From NCBI RefSeq assembly GCF_016904885.1, contig NZ_JADWYI010000001.1:6510001-6574000 (forward strand): a stretch of DNA of 64,000 nucleotides, written 5' to 3'. This stretch comes from Archangium primigenium. GTDB taxonomy: Bacteria; Myxococcota; Myxococcia; Myxococcales; Myxococcaceae. The notes under the pieces were generated by a model that searched no databases, was not told the origin of the DNA, and saw only the letters and a list, made by a program, of their open reading frames with translations. This document shows, piece by piece, positions 1 to 8,507 of the stretch (position 1 is the stretch's first letter; the number at the start of each line of letters is the position of its first letter). A program made the translations under genes and the position numbers.

Positions 1-2803
1 TGCCGTCCTTGCCGTACACGATGCCCAGGTTGTAGGCGATGCGCGGCACGTCGGGCCGATCCTTGAAGCGCTTGAGGTAGGCGCGGTAGGCGGCGAGCGC
101 CTTGTCGCTCTCGCCCACGCCCTCCCACCACAGGCCCGCGTTGAAGAGCGCGTCGGACACCCACTTCTCCGACTCGGCGAGCAGCGCGCGGCGCTCCTCG
201 TCACGCGAGCCCGCGGCCGCGTCGGGCGGCGTCTCCGCGGACTCGGCGGCCTCGGGCTTGCCCTTCTTGGCCTTCTTGGCCTGGGCGCGCGCTTCGGCCT
301 TGCGGGCCTTCTGGGACTGCAGCAGGCGCTGGCCCGAGTCCTGGGCGTCCACGAAGGCCGAGTACATGGCGGCGGCCTTGGCGTACTCGGCCATCTTCTC
401 GTAGAGGCGCGCGAGCGTGTAGCGCACCTTGGGCTCGAAGACGCTGCCGGGGTAGTCGTGCAGCAGGCGCTCGCCGGCGGCGATGCCGCGGTCCACCTGG
501 CCCGCCTCCTCGAAGATGACCATGGCGGAGGTGATGGCCCGGTCGGCGTTCTCCGAGCGCGGGTACTCCTTCACGTAGTCCAGGAAGAGGCTGGCGGCGC
601 GCGCCGGCTCCTTCTGCTTCTGGTAGATGACCTCGTGGATCCACTTGTAGCGCGCGCCCTCGGCCACGCGCGCCACGCGGGCGGCGAACTCGGGGTTGGG
701 CTTGATGAGCTTGTCGTTGGCGAGGAACAGCCGCGCCTGCTTGTTGAGCTCGTCCCACTCCTCGCGCGACTCGAGCACGTACATGGTCAGGTCGGCGGCG
801 TCGCGGCTGCGGCGCTCGGCGGGGTACTTCTGGATGATGTCGCCGAAGCGGCGCGCGGCCTCCAGGAAGTGGTGCCGGTCGTAGACGATGAGGGCCGCCT
901 GGTAGCGCAGGTCGATCTCGTCCGGGTTGTCCGGGAAGAGGCGGTTGTAGGTGTCGCACGCGGCGACGAGCTTGTCCTCGTGGCGCGTGAGGGGCTCCTC
1001 GGCCTGGTGGGCGTCCTTCTTGGTGATGCGGCCCTTCTTCTCCACCTGGCCCTTGGACTTGTTCTCGTCCACCTTCTGGCCGTCCTTGAGGTCGCTCTTG
1101 GAGAGCTCCCCGCGCTCGATCTTCACGAGCTTGTCGTAGGCCATGATGGCGGCGAAGGAGGCGCTCTTGCGGTACGTCTCGTTGGAGACCTCGCGCGCCG
1201 AGTCGCGGTCGGGCACCTGGAAGGCGGCCACGGCGTCGTACTGGGTGGCGGCGGCCTCCCACTCCTCCAGGGCCCAGAGGATCTCCGCGTAGAAGAAGCG
1301 CATGTTGAAGGCGGAGTCGGAGAGGAACTCGGGATCCGTGCTGGACGCGAAGGTGTCCACGTACTGCTTGTAGATGTCGCGGGCGAGCCGGTACGTCTCC
1401 ACCTGGCGCGTCTTCTGCGCCTCCTGGTGGTAGTCCGTCACCATGACGCGCATGGCCTCTTCCGTGACGCTGAAGGCGTTGCGCAGGACGGGCGTGTTGC
1501 CCTCGTTGGCCTTCCACCACGCGCTGCCCGGACGGTAGCCGGACACCATGGTCTTCATCTCGGCGCGCACCTTGTCGCGCTGGCGCAGCCCCTCGAAGGC
1601 GTGGACGATGGCCTGCTGGTACTCCGGGGCGCTCGCGCCCATGGGCCGGTCCTGCAGCAGCACGCGGTAGGTCTCGATGGCGCTGTCGTACAGGCCCACG
1701 TCCACGAGCTGCACGGCCATCTTGGAGATGAGGCGCTCCTGGCGCTTCTCCGGGGCCTTGGCCTTGAAGAAGGCGATGCCCTCCTGGGCCTTGTCCAGCT
1801 TCACGTAGAACATGATGAGGTCGTTGAGCGCCTCGGTGCGCAGGTCGCCCAGCTCCTCGCCGCGCTGGCTGGCGAAGTCCACCACCTCGTGCAGCCGGGT
1901 GAGGCCCTCGTCGTAGCCGCCGGCGTTGTAGTCACACCAGGCGAGCTTGTAGACGGCGTAGGCGTAGACCTTGGGCACCTTGGAGGCGAGCGCCTTCTCG
2001 TAGTAGCCGCGCGCCTCCTTGAGCTTGTTGTTCTCGAAGTAGTGGTTGCCCAGCTGGACGTAGGTGTCCGGCACGAACTGGGACTGGGGGTACTTGGCCA
2101 CCAGCTCCAGGTAGGTCTTCACCGCCTCGTCGCGCTTGCCGAGTTCCTGCTGGTTGTAGCCCAGGTAGAAGAGCACCTCGTCGCGCTGGGGCCACTCCGG
2201 GTAGTCGCGGAGGATCTCCTGGTAGAGCGACATGGTCTCCGCGCGGTAGTGCTCGCTCTCGCGGTGATCCTGCTGGGGCGCCTCCAGCTTCTCGCCGCGG
2301 GCGGTGGCCGCGTCGAAGGCCTTCTCCGCCTTGAGGTAGGTGTTCATCTCCTGCTGGTAGAGGTACTTGGACTTCTCCCAGTTGAGCTCCGCCAGACGGT
2401 AGAGCATGTCCGCCTTGCGCGGCGAGCCCGCCTGCAGCTTGGGGATGAGGCGCTTGAAGCCCTCCAGGGCCTCGTCGCGCTTGCGGTCCGCCAGGGCGTC
2501 CTTCTGATCATCCGCGATGCGCGGCGCGTCGCGCATGGCCGCCGGGCTCATGCGCGCGGGACCCACGCGCGTGGGCTCGGGCTCCGGGGCCGCGATGGCA
2601 CCCGGGGCCTGCGCCGCCGCCGCCGCCACCGGGGCCTTGCGAGCCGCGCTGGCGGGCTTCTTCGCCGCCTTGGCGTTCTTGGACGGGGGACGCTTGGACG
2701 CGGCGGCCGTGGGCTTTCGCGTGGGTTGAGCCGCCTCTCCTGTTCCGCCCGTGGTGAGCACCACCCCCACCGCCAGCGCACCGAAACGAAGGACCGACTT
2801 CAT
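1..2803 (-). CDS. Large TPR-repeat exported protein, C-terminus outside window
   Basis: The frame opens with ATG at 2803 and runs off the left edge after about 934 codons. The first 24 or so residues (MKSVLRFGALAVGVVL...) look like a signal peptide, followed by a Lys/Ala/Pro-rich linker to about residue 95. From there on the protein is tetratricopeptide-like helix pairs, with recurring motifs such as YPEWPQRDEVLFYLGY and YPQSQFVPDTYVQLGN. A Lys-rich insertion (KSKGQVEKKGRITKK) lies near residue 600 and an Ala/Lys-rich one near residue 865. It follows the gltC-like gene on the same strand after 327 bases that contain a hairpin, so it may be a separate transcript of the same locus. TPR proteins of this kind act as periplasmic scaffolds, and a role in the gliding envelope complex is inferred from neighbours only. 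Confidence 0.85.
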   Translation of the reverse strand, partial: MKSVLRFGALAVGVVLTTGGTGEAAQPTRKPTAAASKRPPSKNAKAAKKPASAARKAPVAAAAAQAPGAIAAPEPEPTRVGPARMSPAAMRDAPRIADDQKDALADRKRDEALEGFKRLIPKLQAGSPRKADMLYRLAELNWEKSKYLYQQEMNTYLKAEKAFDAATARGEKLEAPQQDHRESEHYRAETMSLYQEILRDYPEWPQRDEVLFYLGYNQQELGKRDEAVKTYLELVAKYPQSQFVPDTYVQLGNHYFENNKLKEARGYYEKALASKVPKVYAYAVYKLAWCDYNAGGYDEGLTRLHEVVDFASQRGEELGDLRTEALNDLIMFYVKLDKAQEGIAFFKAKAPEKRQERLISKMAVQLVDVGLYDSAIETYRVLLQDRPMGASAPEYQQAIVHAFEGLRQRDKVRAEMKTMVSGYRPGSAWWKANEGNTPVLRNAFSVTEEAMRVMVTDYHQEAQKTRQVETYRLARDIYKQYVDTFASSTDPEFLSDSAFNMRFFYAEILWALEEWEAAATQYDAVAAFQVPDRDSAREVSNETYRKSASFAAIMAYDKLVKIERGELSKSDLKDGQKVDENKSKGQVEKKGRITKKDAHQAEEPLTRHEDKLVAACDTYNRLFPDNPDEIDLRYQAALIVYDRHHFLEAARRFGDIIQKYPAERRSRDAADLTMYVLESREEWDELNKQARLFLANDKLIKPNPEFAARVARVAEGARYKWIHEVIYQKQKEPARAASLFLDYVKEYPRSENADRAITSAMVIFEEAGQVDRGIAAGERLLHDYPGSVFEPKVRYTLARLYEKMAEYAKAAAMYSAFVDAQDSGQRLLQSQKARKAEARAQAKKAKKGKPEAAESAETPPDAAAGSRDEERRALLAESEKWVSDALFNAGLWWEGVGESDKALAAYRAYLKRFKDRPDVPRIAYNLGIVYGKDG

Positions 2804-2961
2804 GAGAGCTCCTGTGGTGGGGCCAGGAAAAAGAGGGCACCTTGGCAGCCGAAGCTCTCCCCAGTGGAGCCACTCCGAACCACCCCAACCGCCTCCGTCA
2901 CCACCCACCGTAAGGTACGGGCCAAAGTAGAAACGCGGAGTTGGAATGAGAAGTGCTCTAC

Positions 2962-3015
2962 CCTCGGAGATCGGCAAGGGCTGAACAGCGCCGAGAGGGG
3001 ACCTCGGAGATCGGC
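2962..3015. repeat. 14-bp direct repeat upstream of the TPR gene
   Basis: The sequence CCTCGGAGATCGGC occurs at 2962-2975 and again, identically, at 3002-3015, start-to-start distance 40 bases (about four helical turns). It lies in the 327-base gap between the gltC-like gene and the start of the large TPR gene. Two identical boxes on the same DNA face upstream of a gene would suit a regulator, but chance or a small slippage duplication is possible. Confidence 0.5.
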
Positions 3016-3074
3016 TCGCCCGGCTCCTCGCTCGAAGTGTCCACCACCGGGCAGAGGCGCTCCCGCAAACGAAC

Positions 3075-3102
3075 GCGGCTGGCGGAACGGGCCGCCAGCC
3101 GC
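3075..3102 (-). terminator. Hairpin downstream of gltC-like gene
   Basis: GCGGCTGGCGG (3075-3085) and CCGCCAGCCGC (3092-3102) form a perfect 11-bp stem with a 6-base loop, 28 bases after the gltC-like stop on the minus strand. The following minus-strand bases (GTTCGTTTGC) have only a weak T tract, so termination or 3'-end protection is likely but not certain. Confidence 0.6.
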
Positions 3103-3130
3103 GAGGGGGACAACCGCCCGGAGCGGTGGA

Positions 3131-4669
3131 TCAGGGCTCGGGCCGGGCCGGGCAGCCGCGCTTGAGCGTGTACTGGTAGTAGCCGATCTCGTCGCGCCAG
3201 AACTCGCCCTGGAACTTCCAGTAGTTCCAGTCGGCGCCCGGCATCTTCGGCCGGTAGATGGACTGCGTCTTGAGCAGGCCCTTCTGATCCACGCCCGCGA
3301 GCAGCAGGTCCTTCTCGTCGAGCGCCGTCTGCACGCGGATGATCTCCGCCTGATCCGAGAAGGTGCGCAGGTTCTGGGCGGCCTCCTGGAGCCGGCTCTT
3401 GGCGTAGCGTCCGCCGATCTGCGTGAGGGTGTCGCGCGCCTCCTCCAGGGCGGACACCGTCTCCTGCACGAGCCCCGTGCCGCGCCAGGCGCCCTGCTCG
3501 CTGAGCTGGCGGCGCTCGCCCTCCACGCGCGCCACCATGCGCCGCACGTCCTGGATGCGCTCGTTGTCGTGGATCCACAGGTAGATGGGCTGGGGCAGGC
3601 GCCGGTTCTCCGCCACCACCAGGTTGTAGGCGCTCAGGGGCGTCACGTCCTCGCGGGTGAAGGGCTCGAGCTGCTTCGCCATGGGCTCGTAGAGCGCGTC
3701 ATAGGCGGCGAGCGTGGTCTTCACCTCGTCGAAGAGACAGGAGTAGTAATAGACGGTCGCCTTGAGGATCCACGACTCGGGCTGGAAGGCGTTCTCGAAC
3801 TGGGGGGCGTGCAGGGACTGGAGGCTGCCCAGTGCGCCGCCGAAGTCCTCGTCCTGGAAGCGGGCGAAGCCGTTCTCGAACAGGGCCTGGTCCCAGAAGC
3901 GGCCGTAGCGCGGCACGGACTCGTAGGCGGCGATGGAGGCCGGGTACTCGTGGCGGCCGTAGTGCAGGCGGCCGAGGCCCAGCGGCGCGAGCTGCTCCAC
4001 CTCCTCGCGGCCCGCCTGCTTCGAGTCCCGGAGCGCGTCGCGCGCGGACTGGAAGGCGGCGCGCGCGGCGCTGTCCAGGCGATCGGCCTCGGCGGGACGG
4101 CCCGGGTAGTGCGGATCCGCGAGCACCACGCCCAGCAGGTAGCGCGCGCGGGCGTAGAAGCGGCTGTCGGCGGGCACGGCCTCGAGCAGCGTGCGCGCCT
4201 CCTCGAGCTTGCCGCGGCGGTGGCTGATGGTGGCCAGCTGGTAGTGGACGCGGGCGAGCACGCCGGGCGGCAGCTTCGTCCAGGTGTCGCGCACCTCGGG
4301 CGTGTACGCCTTGTCGAGCAGGTTGGGCACGAGGTTCTGCTCGTTGAGCGTCTCCTGCACGTCCACCAGGCCCTCCAGCGCCTGGAGGTAGGAGGGGTGC
4401 TGGGGCCCGGCGGCCACCACGCGCGCGTAGGCGAGCAGGCCGCTCACCGGCAGCTTCATGCGCACCAGGCTCTGGGCCAGGTAGAACTCGGAGCGGGCGC
4501 GCACGGCGGGGTCGCTCGCGCGCGTGGCCAGCTCCTGGAAGCGCGGCGCGGCGCGCGCCACGTCTCCCGAGTTGAAGGCCGAGAGCGCCTGGTCATACGC
4601 GCCCGCGTCCTGGGCGGACGCGGCCAGCGGCGCGAGGAGGAGCAGCGAGGACAGGAGGAGTCGGTACAT
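3131..4669 (-). CDS. gltC: GltC-like TPR protein of gliding motility complex
   Basis: A 512-residue exported protein with signal peptide MYRLLLSSLLLLAPLAASA. The N-terminal two thirds are TPR-like helices (for example YDQALSAFNSGDVARAAPRF near residue 25). The C-terminal third has coiled-coil-like stretches and ends in a Trp/Tyr-rich segment (NYWKFQGEFWRDEIGYYQ). In Myxococcus xanthus, GltA and GltB are outer-membrane barrels and GltC a periplasmic TPR protein of the Glt machinery; the same three-gene order and sizes are seen here. ATG 4669 lies only 11 bases after the gltB-like stop, so the genes are co-transcribed. The name rests on order, architecture and length rather than on an alignment; a generic TPR protein is the alternative. 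Confidence 0.75.
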   Translation of the reverse strand: MYRLLLSSLLLLAPLAASAQDAGAYDQALSAFNSGDVARAAPRFQELATRASDPAVRARSEFYLAQSLVRMKLPVSGLLAYARVVAAGPQHPSYLQALEGLVDVQETLNEQNLVPNLLDKAYTPEVRDTWTKLPPGVLARVHYQLATISHRRGKLEEARTLLEAVPADSRFYARARYLLGVVLADPHYPGRPAEADRLDSAARAAFQSARDALRDSKQAGREEVEQLAPLGLGRLHYGRHEYPASIAAYESVPRYGRFWDQALFENGFARFQDEDFGGALGSLQSLHAPQFENAFQPESWILKATVYYYSCLFDEVKTTLAAYDALYEPMAKQLEPFTREDVTPLSAYNLVVAENRRLPQPIYLWIHDNERIQDVRRMVARVEGERRQLSEQGAWRGTGLVQETVSALEEARDTLTQIGGRYAKSRLQEAAQNLRTFSDQAEIIRVQTALDEKDLLLAGVDQKGLLKTQSIYRPKMPGADWNYWKFQGEFWRDEIGYYQYTLKRGCPARPEP

Positions 4670-4680
4670 GGCGCGCGGTC

Positions 4681-5742
4681 TCAGAAGAGGTAGGAGAAGC
4701 CGGCGTAGAAGCCGAGGTTGTTGAGCACGTCCGAGGAGGGATTGCCGACCAGGTCCTTGCCCAGCACGATGTCCTCCCGGTAGTTCTTGCCCGTCTTCGG
4801 ATCCACGCCGTCGAACTTCTGGAAGCGGCAGCTGCCGCTCAGGTCCAGCTCGGCGAACGTCTGGCCGCTGCCGCGCGCCTCCTCCAGGAGGCCGAAGTCG
4901 CGCTGGTTGCAGCCGTCCACCCGGTCCACGCGCGCGGTGTAGACCTGATCGCGCACCTCGAGGCGCAGGGCCATGGAGTCGCCGAACTGCACGCGCAGGC
5001 CGCCGCCCACCGAGCCGAGGAACTTGCCGCCCGTGTCCCCGAAGCGCGCCGGCACCACCGAGCCCACGCCGTCCACCTGCTGGGTGACCTCCGGGCGGAT
5101 GAGCACGCGCGTGGAGCCGAAGCCCGCCCCGCCGCTGAGCACCACGCTGAACTGCAAGAGGTGGTTGTCGTAGAAGGCGAACTTGCCGTACAGCGGCGTC
5201 ACTTCCACGCCCGCGAGCGCCCCCCACGACAGGAGCAGCGCCGAGGCCGCCTGGGCCTGCTCGCGCACCTTGTCGATGAGCTCCAGGTTGAAGTCACTCT
5301 CGTTGGCGTACCAGTTGTAGTGCCCGGTCAGCTGCAGGCCGAAGTTCTCCTGCAGGTGGTAGGTGTACTGCAGGCCCGTGCCCGCGTGCCGGGTGAAGCG
5401 GCCGTTGATCTGCGGCACCCCCGGGTAGAGCGTGAACTCGTGCCGGCCCGCGTCCGCGAAGCGCTTCTTCTGCACCACGTGCACGGCGACATTCGGGTTG
5501 TTCAGGGGCGCGCCGTTGATCAGCCGCTGCTGCTCGGCGTTGGCCACGGGCAGGGGGGCGTCCCCGGCCGCGGCGGCCAGGGGCGCGTCGGCGGGAGGCG
5601 CGGGAGGGGCGGGCTCGGCCCGGAGGGGCGGAGACACCTGGGTCTCCGGCCGGACGGGCGAGGGCGGCGTCCCGGTGGGGGATTGGGCCAGGGCGGGCGC
5701 GGCCGCCAGGAGCAACGACGACAAGAGCGCGGTGGATCGCAT
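4681..5742 (-). CDS. gltB: GltB-like outer-membrane beta-barrel, gliding motility
   Basis: A 353-residue protein with signal peptide (MRSTALLSSLLLAAAPALAQ) and a Pro/Ala-rich linker to about residue 60. The rest is amphipathic beta-strands (for example YTYHLQENFGLQLTGHYNWY and GGKFLGSVGGGLRVQFG) ending in the aromatic C-terminal residues FSYLF that the BAM machinery recognises. This matches the myxobacterial outer-membrane beta-barrel family to which GltA and GltB belong. It lies 14 bases after the upstream barrel gene and 11 bases before the TPR gene, a tight operon. The expected role is an outer-membrane anchor of the trans-envelope gliding complex. Which barrel is GltA and which is GltB is inferred from order. 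Confidence 0.75.
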   Translation of the reverse strand: MRSTALLSSLLLAAAPALAQSPTGTPPSPVRPETQVSPPLRAEPAPPAPPADAPLAAAAGDAPLPVANAEQQRLINGAPLNNPNVAVHVVQKKRFADAGRHEFTLYPGVPQINGRFTRHAGTGLQYTYHLQENFGLQLTGHYNWYANESDFNLELIDKVREQAQAASALLLSWGALAGVEVTPLYGKFAFYDNHLLQFSVVLSGGAGFGSTRVLIRPEVTQQVDGVGSVVPARFGDTGGKFLGSVGGGLRVQFGDSMALRLEVRDQVYTARVDRVDGCNQRDFGLLEEARGSGQTFAELDLSGSCRFQKFDGVDPKTGKNYREDIVLGKDLVGNPSSDVLNNLGFYAGFSYLF

Positions 5743-5756
5743 GGGAGGGCGCGGCC

Positions 5757-6572
5757 TCAGAAAAGGAAGGTGTAGCCAAGGTCGAACTGCACGAGGTGCG
5801 TGAATCCCGGGTTGGGCGAGGGCTCACCACTCTCCTGCCCCGCCTCCCAGCGCTCACGGTCCACGTTGACGCGGAACTGGTCCTGGAAGACCCAGTCGCG
5901 CAGCTCCAGGCGCAGCGCCTGGCGCTGGGTGAGGAAGAAGCGCAGCCCCACCGCGGCCGACACCACCGGCGCCACGCGGCTGTCCGTGCGCCAGTAGGAC
6001 TCGGTGGCGGTGGAGGCGTCCGTGGGGTTGGTGCGGTTGTCACAGACGCCCCGCGCCCGATCGACCACGCGCGAGCACTGCACGATGGACTCGCGCCGCA
6101 GCGAGGCGAGTCCGCCGCCCGCCCAGAGGTAGGCCTGGAAGTGCGCCGTCGCGTCCGACAGGAGCGACAGCTTGCCGTAGATGGGCGCCCAGCGGACCCC
6201 CACCACCCCGTGCGCGCCCATCTCCCACATGTCCGACAGCTCGTCGGTGATGCGCTTGTCCTCGCGGTTGAGGAAGCTCTCGGAGAGCGAGCGCGCCAGG
6301 CCCGTGTGGCGGCTGAGCGCGTAGCCGCCGCGCGCCTCCAGGCCGAGCGTGCGGAAGGCGTTGTAGGCCACGCCCACGTTCAGGTTGTAGTGCCCCGTGA
6401 GGTACTCACGCGCGGGCAGACCCACCGCCAGCGAGAGTTCCAGCCGGTTCTCCGGCGAGTAGAGCCGGTGACGCACGGCGGCGGGATCCAGTACCTGCTG
6501 CTGGGCCGACGCACTCAGGGCCGAGAGCACCAGGGCCAGCGAGACGAAACGAAAGGAGATCCGTGGAGTCAT
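5757..6572 (-). CDS. gltA: GltA-like outer-membrane beta-barrel, gliding motility
   Basis: First gene of the operon. ATG 6572 gives a 271-residue product with signal peptide MTPRISFRFVSLALVLSALS, then a single beta-barrel domain whose strands resemble those of the next gene (EYLTGHYNLNVGVAYNAF; YGKLSLLSDA; QALRLELRDWVFQDQFRVNV). It ends FDLGYTFLF, a typical outer-membrane C-terminal signal. The two barrels share the pattern ALRLE(L/V)RD, which suggests an old duplication. The frame stays open to 6641, with ATGs at 6593 and 6641, but no convincing ribosome site separates the choices; 6572 is preferred because the signal peptide starts there. Function is by analogy with M. xanthus GltA. Confidence 0.75.
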   Translation of the reverse strand: MTPRISFRFVSLALVLSALSASAQQQVLDPAAVRHRLYSPENRLELSLAVGLPAREYLTGHYNLNVGVAYNAFRTLGLEARGGYALSRHTGLARSLSESFLNREDKRITDELSDMWEMGAHGVVGVRWAPIYGKLSLLSDATAHFQAYLWAGGGLASLRRESIVQCSRVVDRARGVCDNRTNPTDASTATESYWRTDSRVAPVVSAAVGLRFFLTQRQALRLELRDWVFQDQFRVNVDRERWEAGQESGEPSPNPGFTHLVQFDLGYTFLF

Positions 6573-6730
6573 ATGTCCGTATGGCGCATCCATCTGGGCA
6601 TGCCGCTCCCTAGGATCAAGGGAGCGCGCCTTGCAGGGCACGCGCTTTCATACGGAGAAGAGACCGAGCGCTCTCTGGAGAACGTTTCCCCGGGCACGAG
6701 GGCCGGGGGCCCTTGCCGGGGAAAACACGA

Positions 6731-6764
6731 ACGCCCCGCCCGGTGGGAGACCGGAGCGGGGCGT
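6731..6764 (-). terminator. Rho-independent terminator of rplC
   Basis: ACGCCCCGC (6731-6739) pairs with GCGGGGCGT (6756-6764), and CCGGT/ACCGG extends the stem inward past one bulged base. On the minus strand the stem is followed by GTTCGTGTTTTCC, a T-rich run, about 110 bases past the rplC stop. It separates rplC from the gliding operon. The rest of the 6573-6871 gap should hold the promoter of the barrel operon; no clear box is visible. Confidence 0.75.
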
Positions 6765-6871
6765 CGAGGAGACCCTGTGGCGGTGCCTGGAGGCTCGGTA
6801 GGACGAGATGCCCGGCCCTCGCTCCCGGGAGGGCCCGGGAAGGAGGGAGCACACACAGGGCGGGCGGCGGA

Positions 6872-7549
6872 CTACTTCCCGGCGCGGGCGGCCTTGTGCT
6901 GGGCGCGCATGGCGACCTTGATGCTCGGGCGCACGACGATGATGCCGTCGTTGTGGCCGGGGACCGCGCCCTTGATGAGCAGCAGGCCCTTCTCCACGTC
7001 CACGTCCACCACGGTCAGGTTCTGGGTGGTGACCTTCTCCACGCCGTAGTGACCGGGCAGCTTCTTGTTCGGGTACACGCGGCCGGGCGTCTTACGCTGA
7101 CCGATGGCGCCCGGGTGACGGCGGTACTCGTGGGTGCCGCGCGTGGCCGTCTGCGAGCCCTTGAAGCTCCAGCGCTTCATGACGCCCTGGAAGCCGCGGC
7201 CCTTGGTGATGCCCGTGACGTCCACGAGCTCGCCCTTGGTGAACAGGTCCGCCTTGACGGCGTCGCCCACGTTGAAGCCGGCGGCCTCCTCGGCCGTCAC
7301 GCGGAACTCCTTCAGGTGGCGGCGCAGCGGGGCGCTCGCCTTCTTGAAGAAGCCCAGCTGGGGCTTGTTCACGTTCTTCTCGCGGATCTCACCAAAGCCC
7401 AGCGTGATGGCGGAGTAGGCGTCCTTCTCCGGCGTGCGCTTGCCCACGATGTGGCAGGTGTTGACGTCGACCACCGTCACGGGAACGAGGTTGCCCTCGT
7501 CGTTGAACACCTGCGTCATGCCAATCTTCTTACCGATCAAACCCTTCAC
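6872..7549 (-). CDS. rplC: 50S ribosomal protein L3
   Basis: The 225-residue product begins (M/V)KGLIGKKIGMTQVF, the universal L3 start, and includes KGRGFQGVMKRW, the loop with THEYRRHPGAIGQRKTPGRV, and LLLIKGAVPGHNDG. L3 nucleates 50S assembly and its long loop reaches the peptidyl-transferase centre; the Gln of GAIGQ sits where E. coli L3 is methylated. The start is GTG 7549: a GAGG motif lies 6 bases upstream, and the reading frame before it has no L3 similarity. Unusually, neither rpsJ nor rplD is beside it; it stands alone with its own terminator, whereas rplC normally lies inside the S10 operon. Confidence 0.95.
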   Translation of the reverse strand: MKGLIGKKIGMTQVFNDEGNLVPVTVVDVNTCHIVGKRTPEKDAYSAITLGFGEIREKNVNKPQLGFFKKASAPLRRHLKEFRVTAEEAAGFNVGDAVKADLFTKGELVDVTGITKGRGFQGVMKRWSFKGSQTATRGTHEYRRHPGAIGQRKTPGRVYPNKKLPGHYGVEKVTTQNLTVVDVDVEKGLLLIKGAVPGHNDGIIVVRPSIKVAMRAQHKAARAGK

Positions 7550-7696
7550 GTCGTCCTCACAGCTCGCGCGGCCTCGCGCGAAAACATCAATGAATTCAGC
7601 AAGTTGCGTCCGTTTTGACCCTTCCCCGGACGCCGGGAAGCGGCGCAATGTACCAGTTGCCCCCCCGGGGTCAAGCACCGTGGGCGCGGGCGGCCC

Positions 7697-8470
7697 TCAC
7701 CGGGCGCGATCCAGCCGGGGGTAGAAGGGGGCGAGCTGGGCGTCCGCGATGCGCTGGGCGTACACGTCCTCGCCGAGCAGGAACAGCGCCTGCTCCAGGT
7801 ATTCATCCGCGGCCTTCACCTCGTCTTCCTTCTGGGCGATCGCCGCGTCGTAGTCCGCCAGGGCCTGCTCGAGCGCCTCCTTGCGGGCCGTCATTTGGTC
7901 CTCCATGTCCAGCATGCGCTTGTGGGCCACCAGGCCCGGGGCGCCGGGCTGGCCGGGCTTGGGCGTGAGCGCCAACTCGACCTGCCGCTCCAGGTCCTCC
8001 ACCTCGCGCGTCATGCGCATGGACTGCAGGCGGTTCTTCTTGATGTTGTCGCGGGACATGGCCAGCTTCGAGTCGTCCTGGGTGGTGAGCTCCAGGTCGG
8101 CGTGCTTGGCCTCCATCTTCTTGAGCGACGTCTGCGCGTAGCGCAGGTCGGCCCGGCGGGAGATGAGCGTCTTGCGGATGGTCTTGAGCTGACCCTCCAC
8201 GGCGTCCACCGCCTTCTTCCACTTCTTGACGATCTCCGCCTGGACGGCTCTCCGCTGATCGTACTGGCCGAGGTACTCCTGCCAGGCGGCGTCCTCGTCG
8301 TTCATCTGCTGCTCGAGCGCCGCCAGCTCTTCCTGCCGGGCGCCCAGGGCGGCCTCCGCACGGTAGACGCGGTCCATCGTGCGCGGGCAGTTGGGCTTGC
8401 CCGCGAGGCGATCCCGCGCGAGGTCGCCCAACTGGAAGATCAAATCGTCGTAGGTCTCGGCCTTGGCCAT
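7697..8470 (-). CDS. Coiled-coil protein of unknown function
   Basis: A 257-residue soluble, highly charged protein, almost wholly alpha-helical. Long heptad-like stretches (RQEELAALEQQMNDEDAAW; LEQALADYDAAIAQKEDEV) predict coiled coils from about residue 40 to 235. No signal peptide, membrane segment or enzymatic motif is seen. ATG 8470 sits directly beside a perfect hairpin that would bury its ribosome-binding site. It is the second of two small genes on the same strand (after the 8508-8984 gene). I do not recognise the family. Confidence 0.75.
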   Translation of the reverse strand: MAKAETYDDLIFQLGDLARDRLAGKPNCPRTMDRVYRAEAALGARQEELAALEQQMNDEDAAWQEYLGQYDQRRAVQAEIVKKWKKAVDAVEGQLKTIRKTLISRRADLRYAQTSLKKMEAKHADLELTTQDDSKLAMSRDNIKKNRLQSMRMTREVEDLERQVELALTPKPGQPGAPGLVAHKRMLDMEDQMTARKEALEQALADYDAAIAQKEDEVKAADEYLEQALFLLGEDVYAQRIADAQLAPFYPRLDRAR

Positions 8471-8471
8471 G

Positions 8472-8494
8472 GCGCCTTTTTACGCAAAAGGCGC
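8472..8494 (-). promoter_or_regulatory. Hairpin covering the ribosome site of the coiled-coil gene
   Basis: GCGCCTTTT (8472-8480) and AAAAGGCGC (8486-8494) form a perfect 9-bp stem with a five-base loop. In the minus-strand mRNA the arm nearest the start is AAAAGGCGC, followed by C and the AUG at 8470, so the only Shine-Dalgarno-like bases (AAAGG) are inside the stem. It may attenuate translation, or act as a terminator for the upstream 8508-8984 gene. Confidence 0.55.
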
Positions 8495-8507
8495 GGGCGC
8501 TGTCAGC

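Noticed and set aside
458-4693. Very long plus-strand open frame (over 1,400 codons)
   Set aside because: It is the antisense of the TPR and gltC-like genes; its product is a biased Leu/Val/Arg/Gly string without domains, and the minus-strand frames show signal peptides and TPR motifs.
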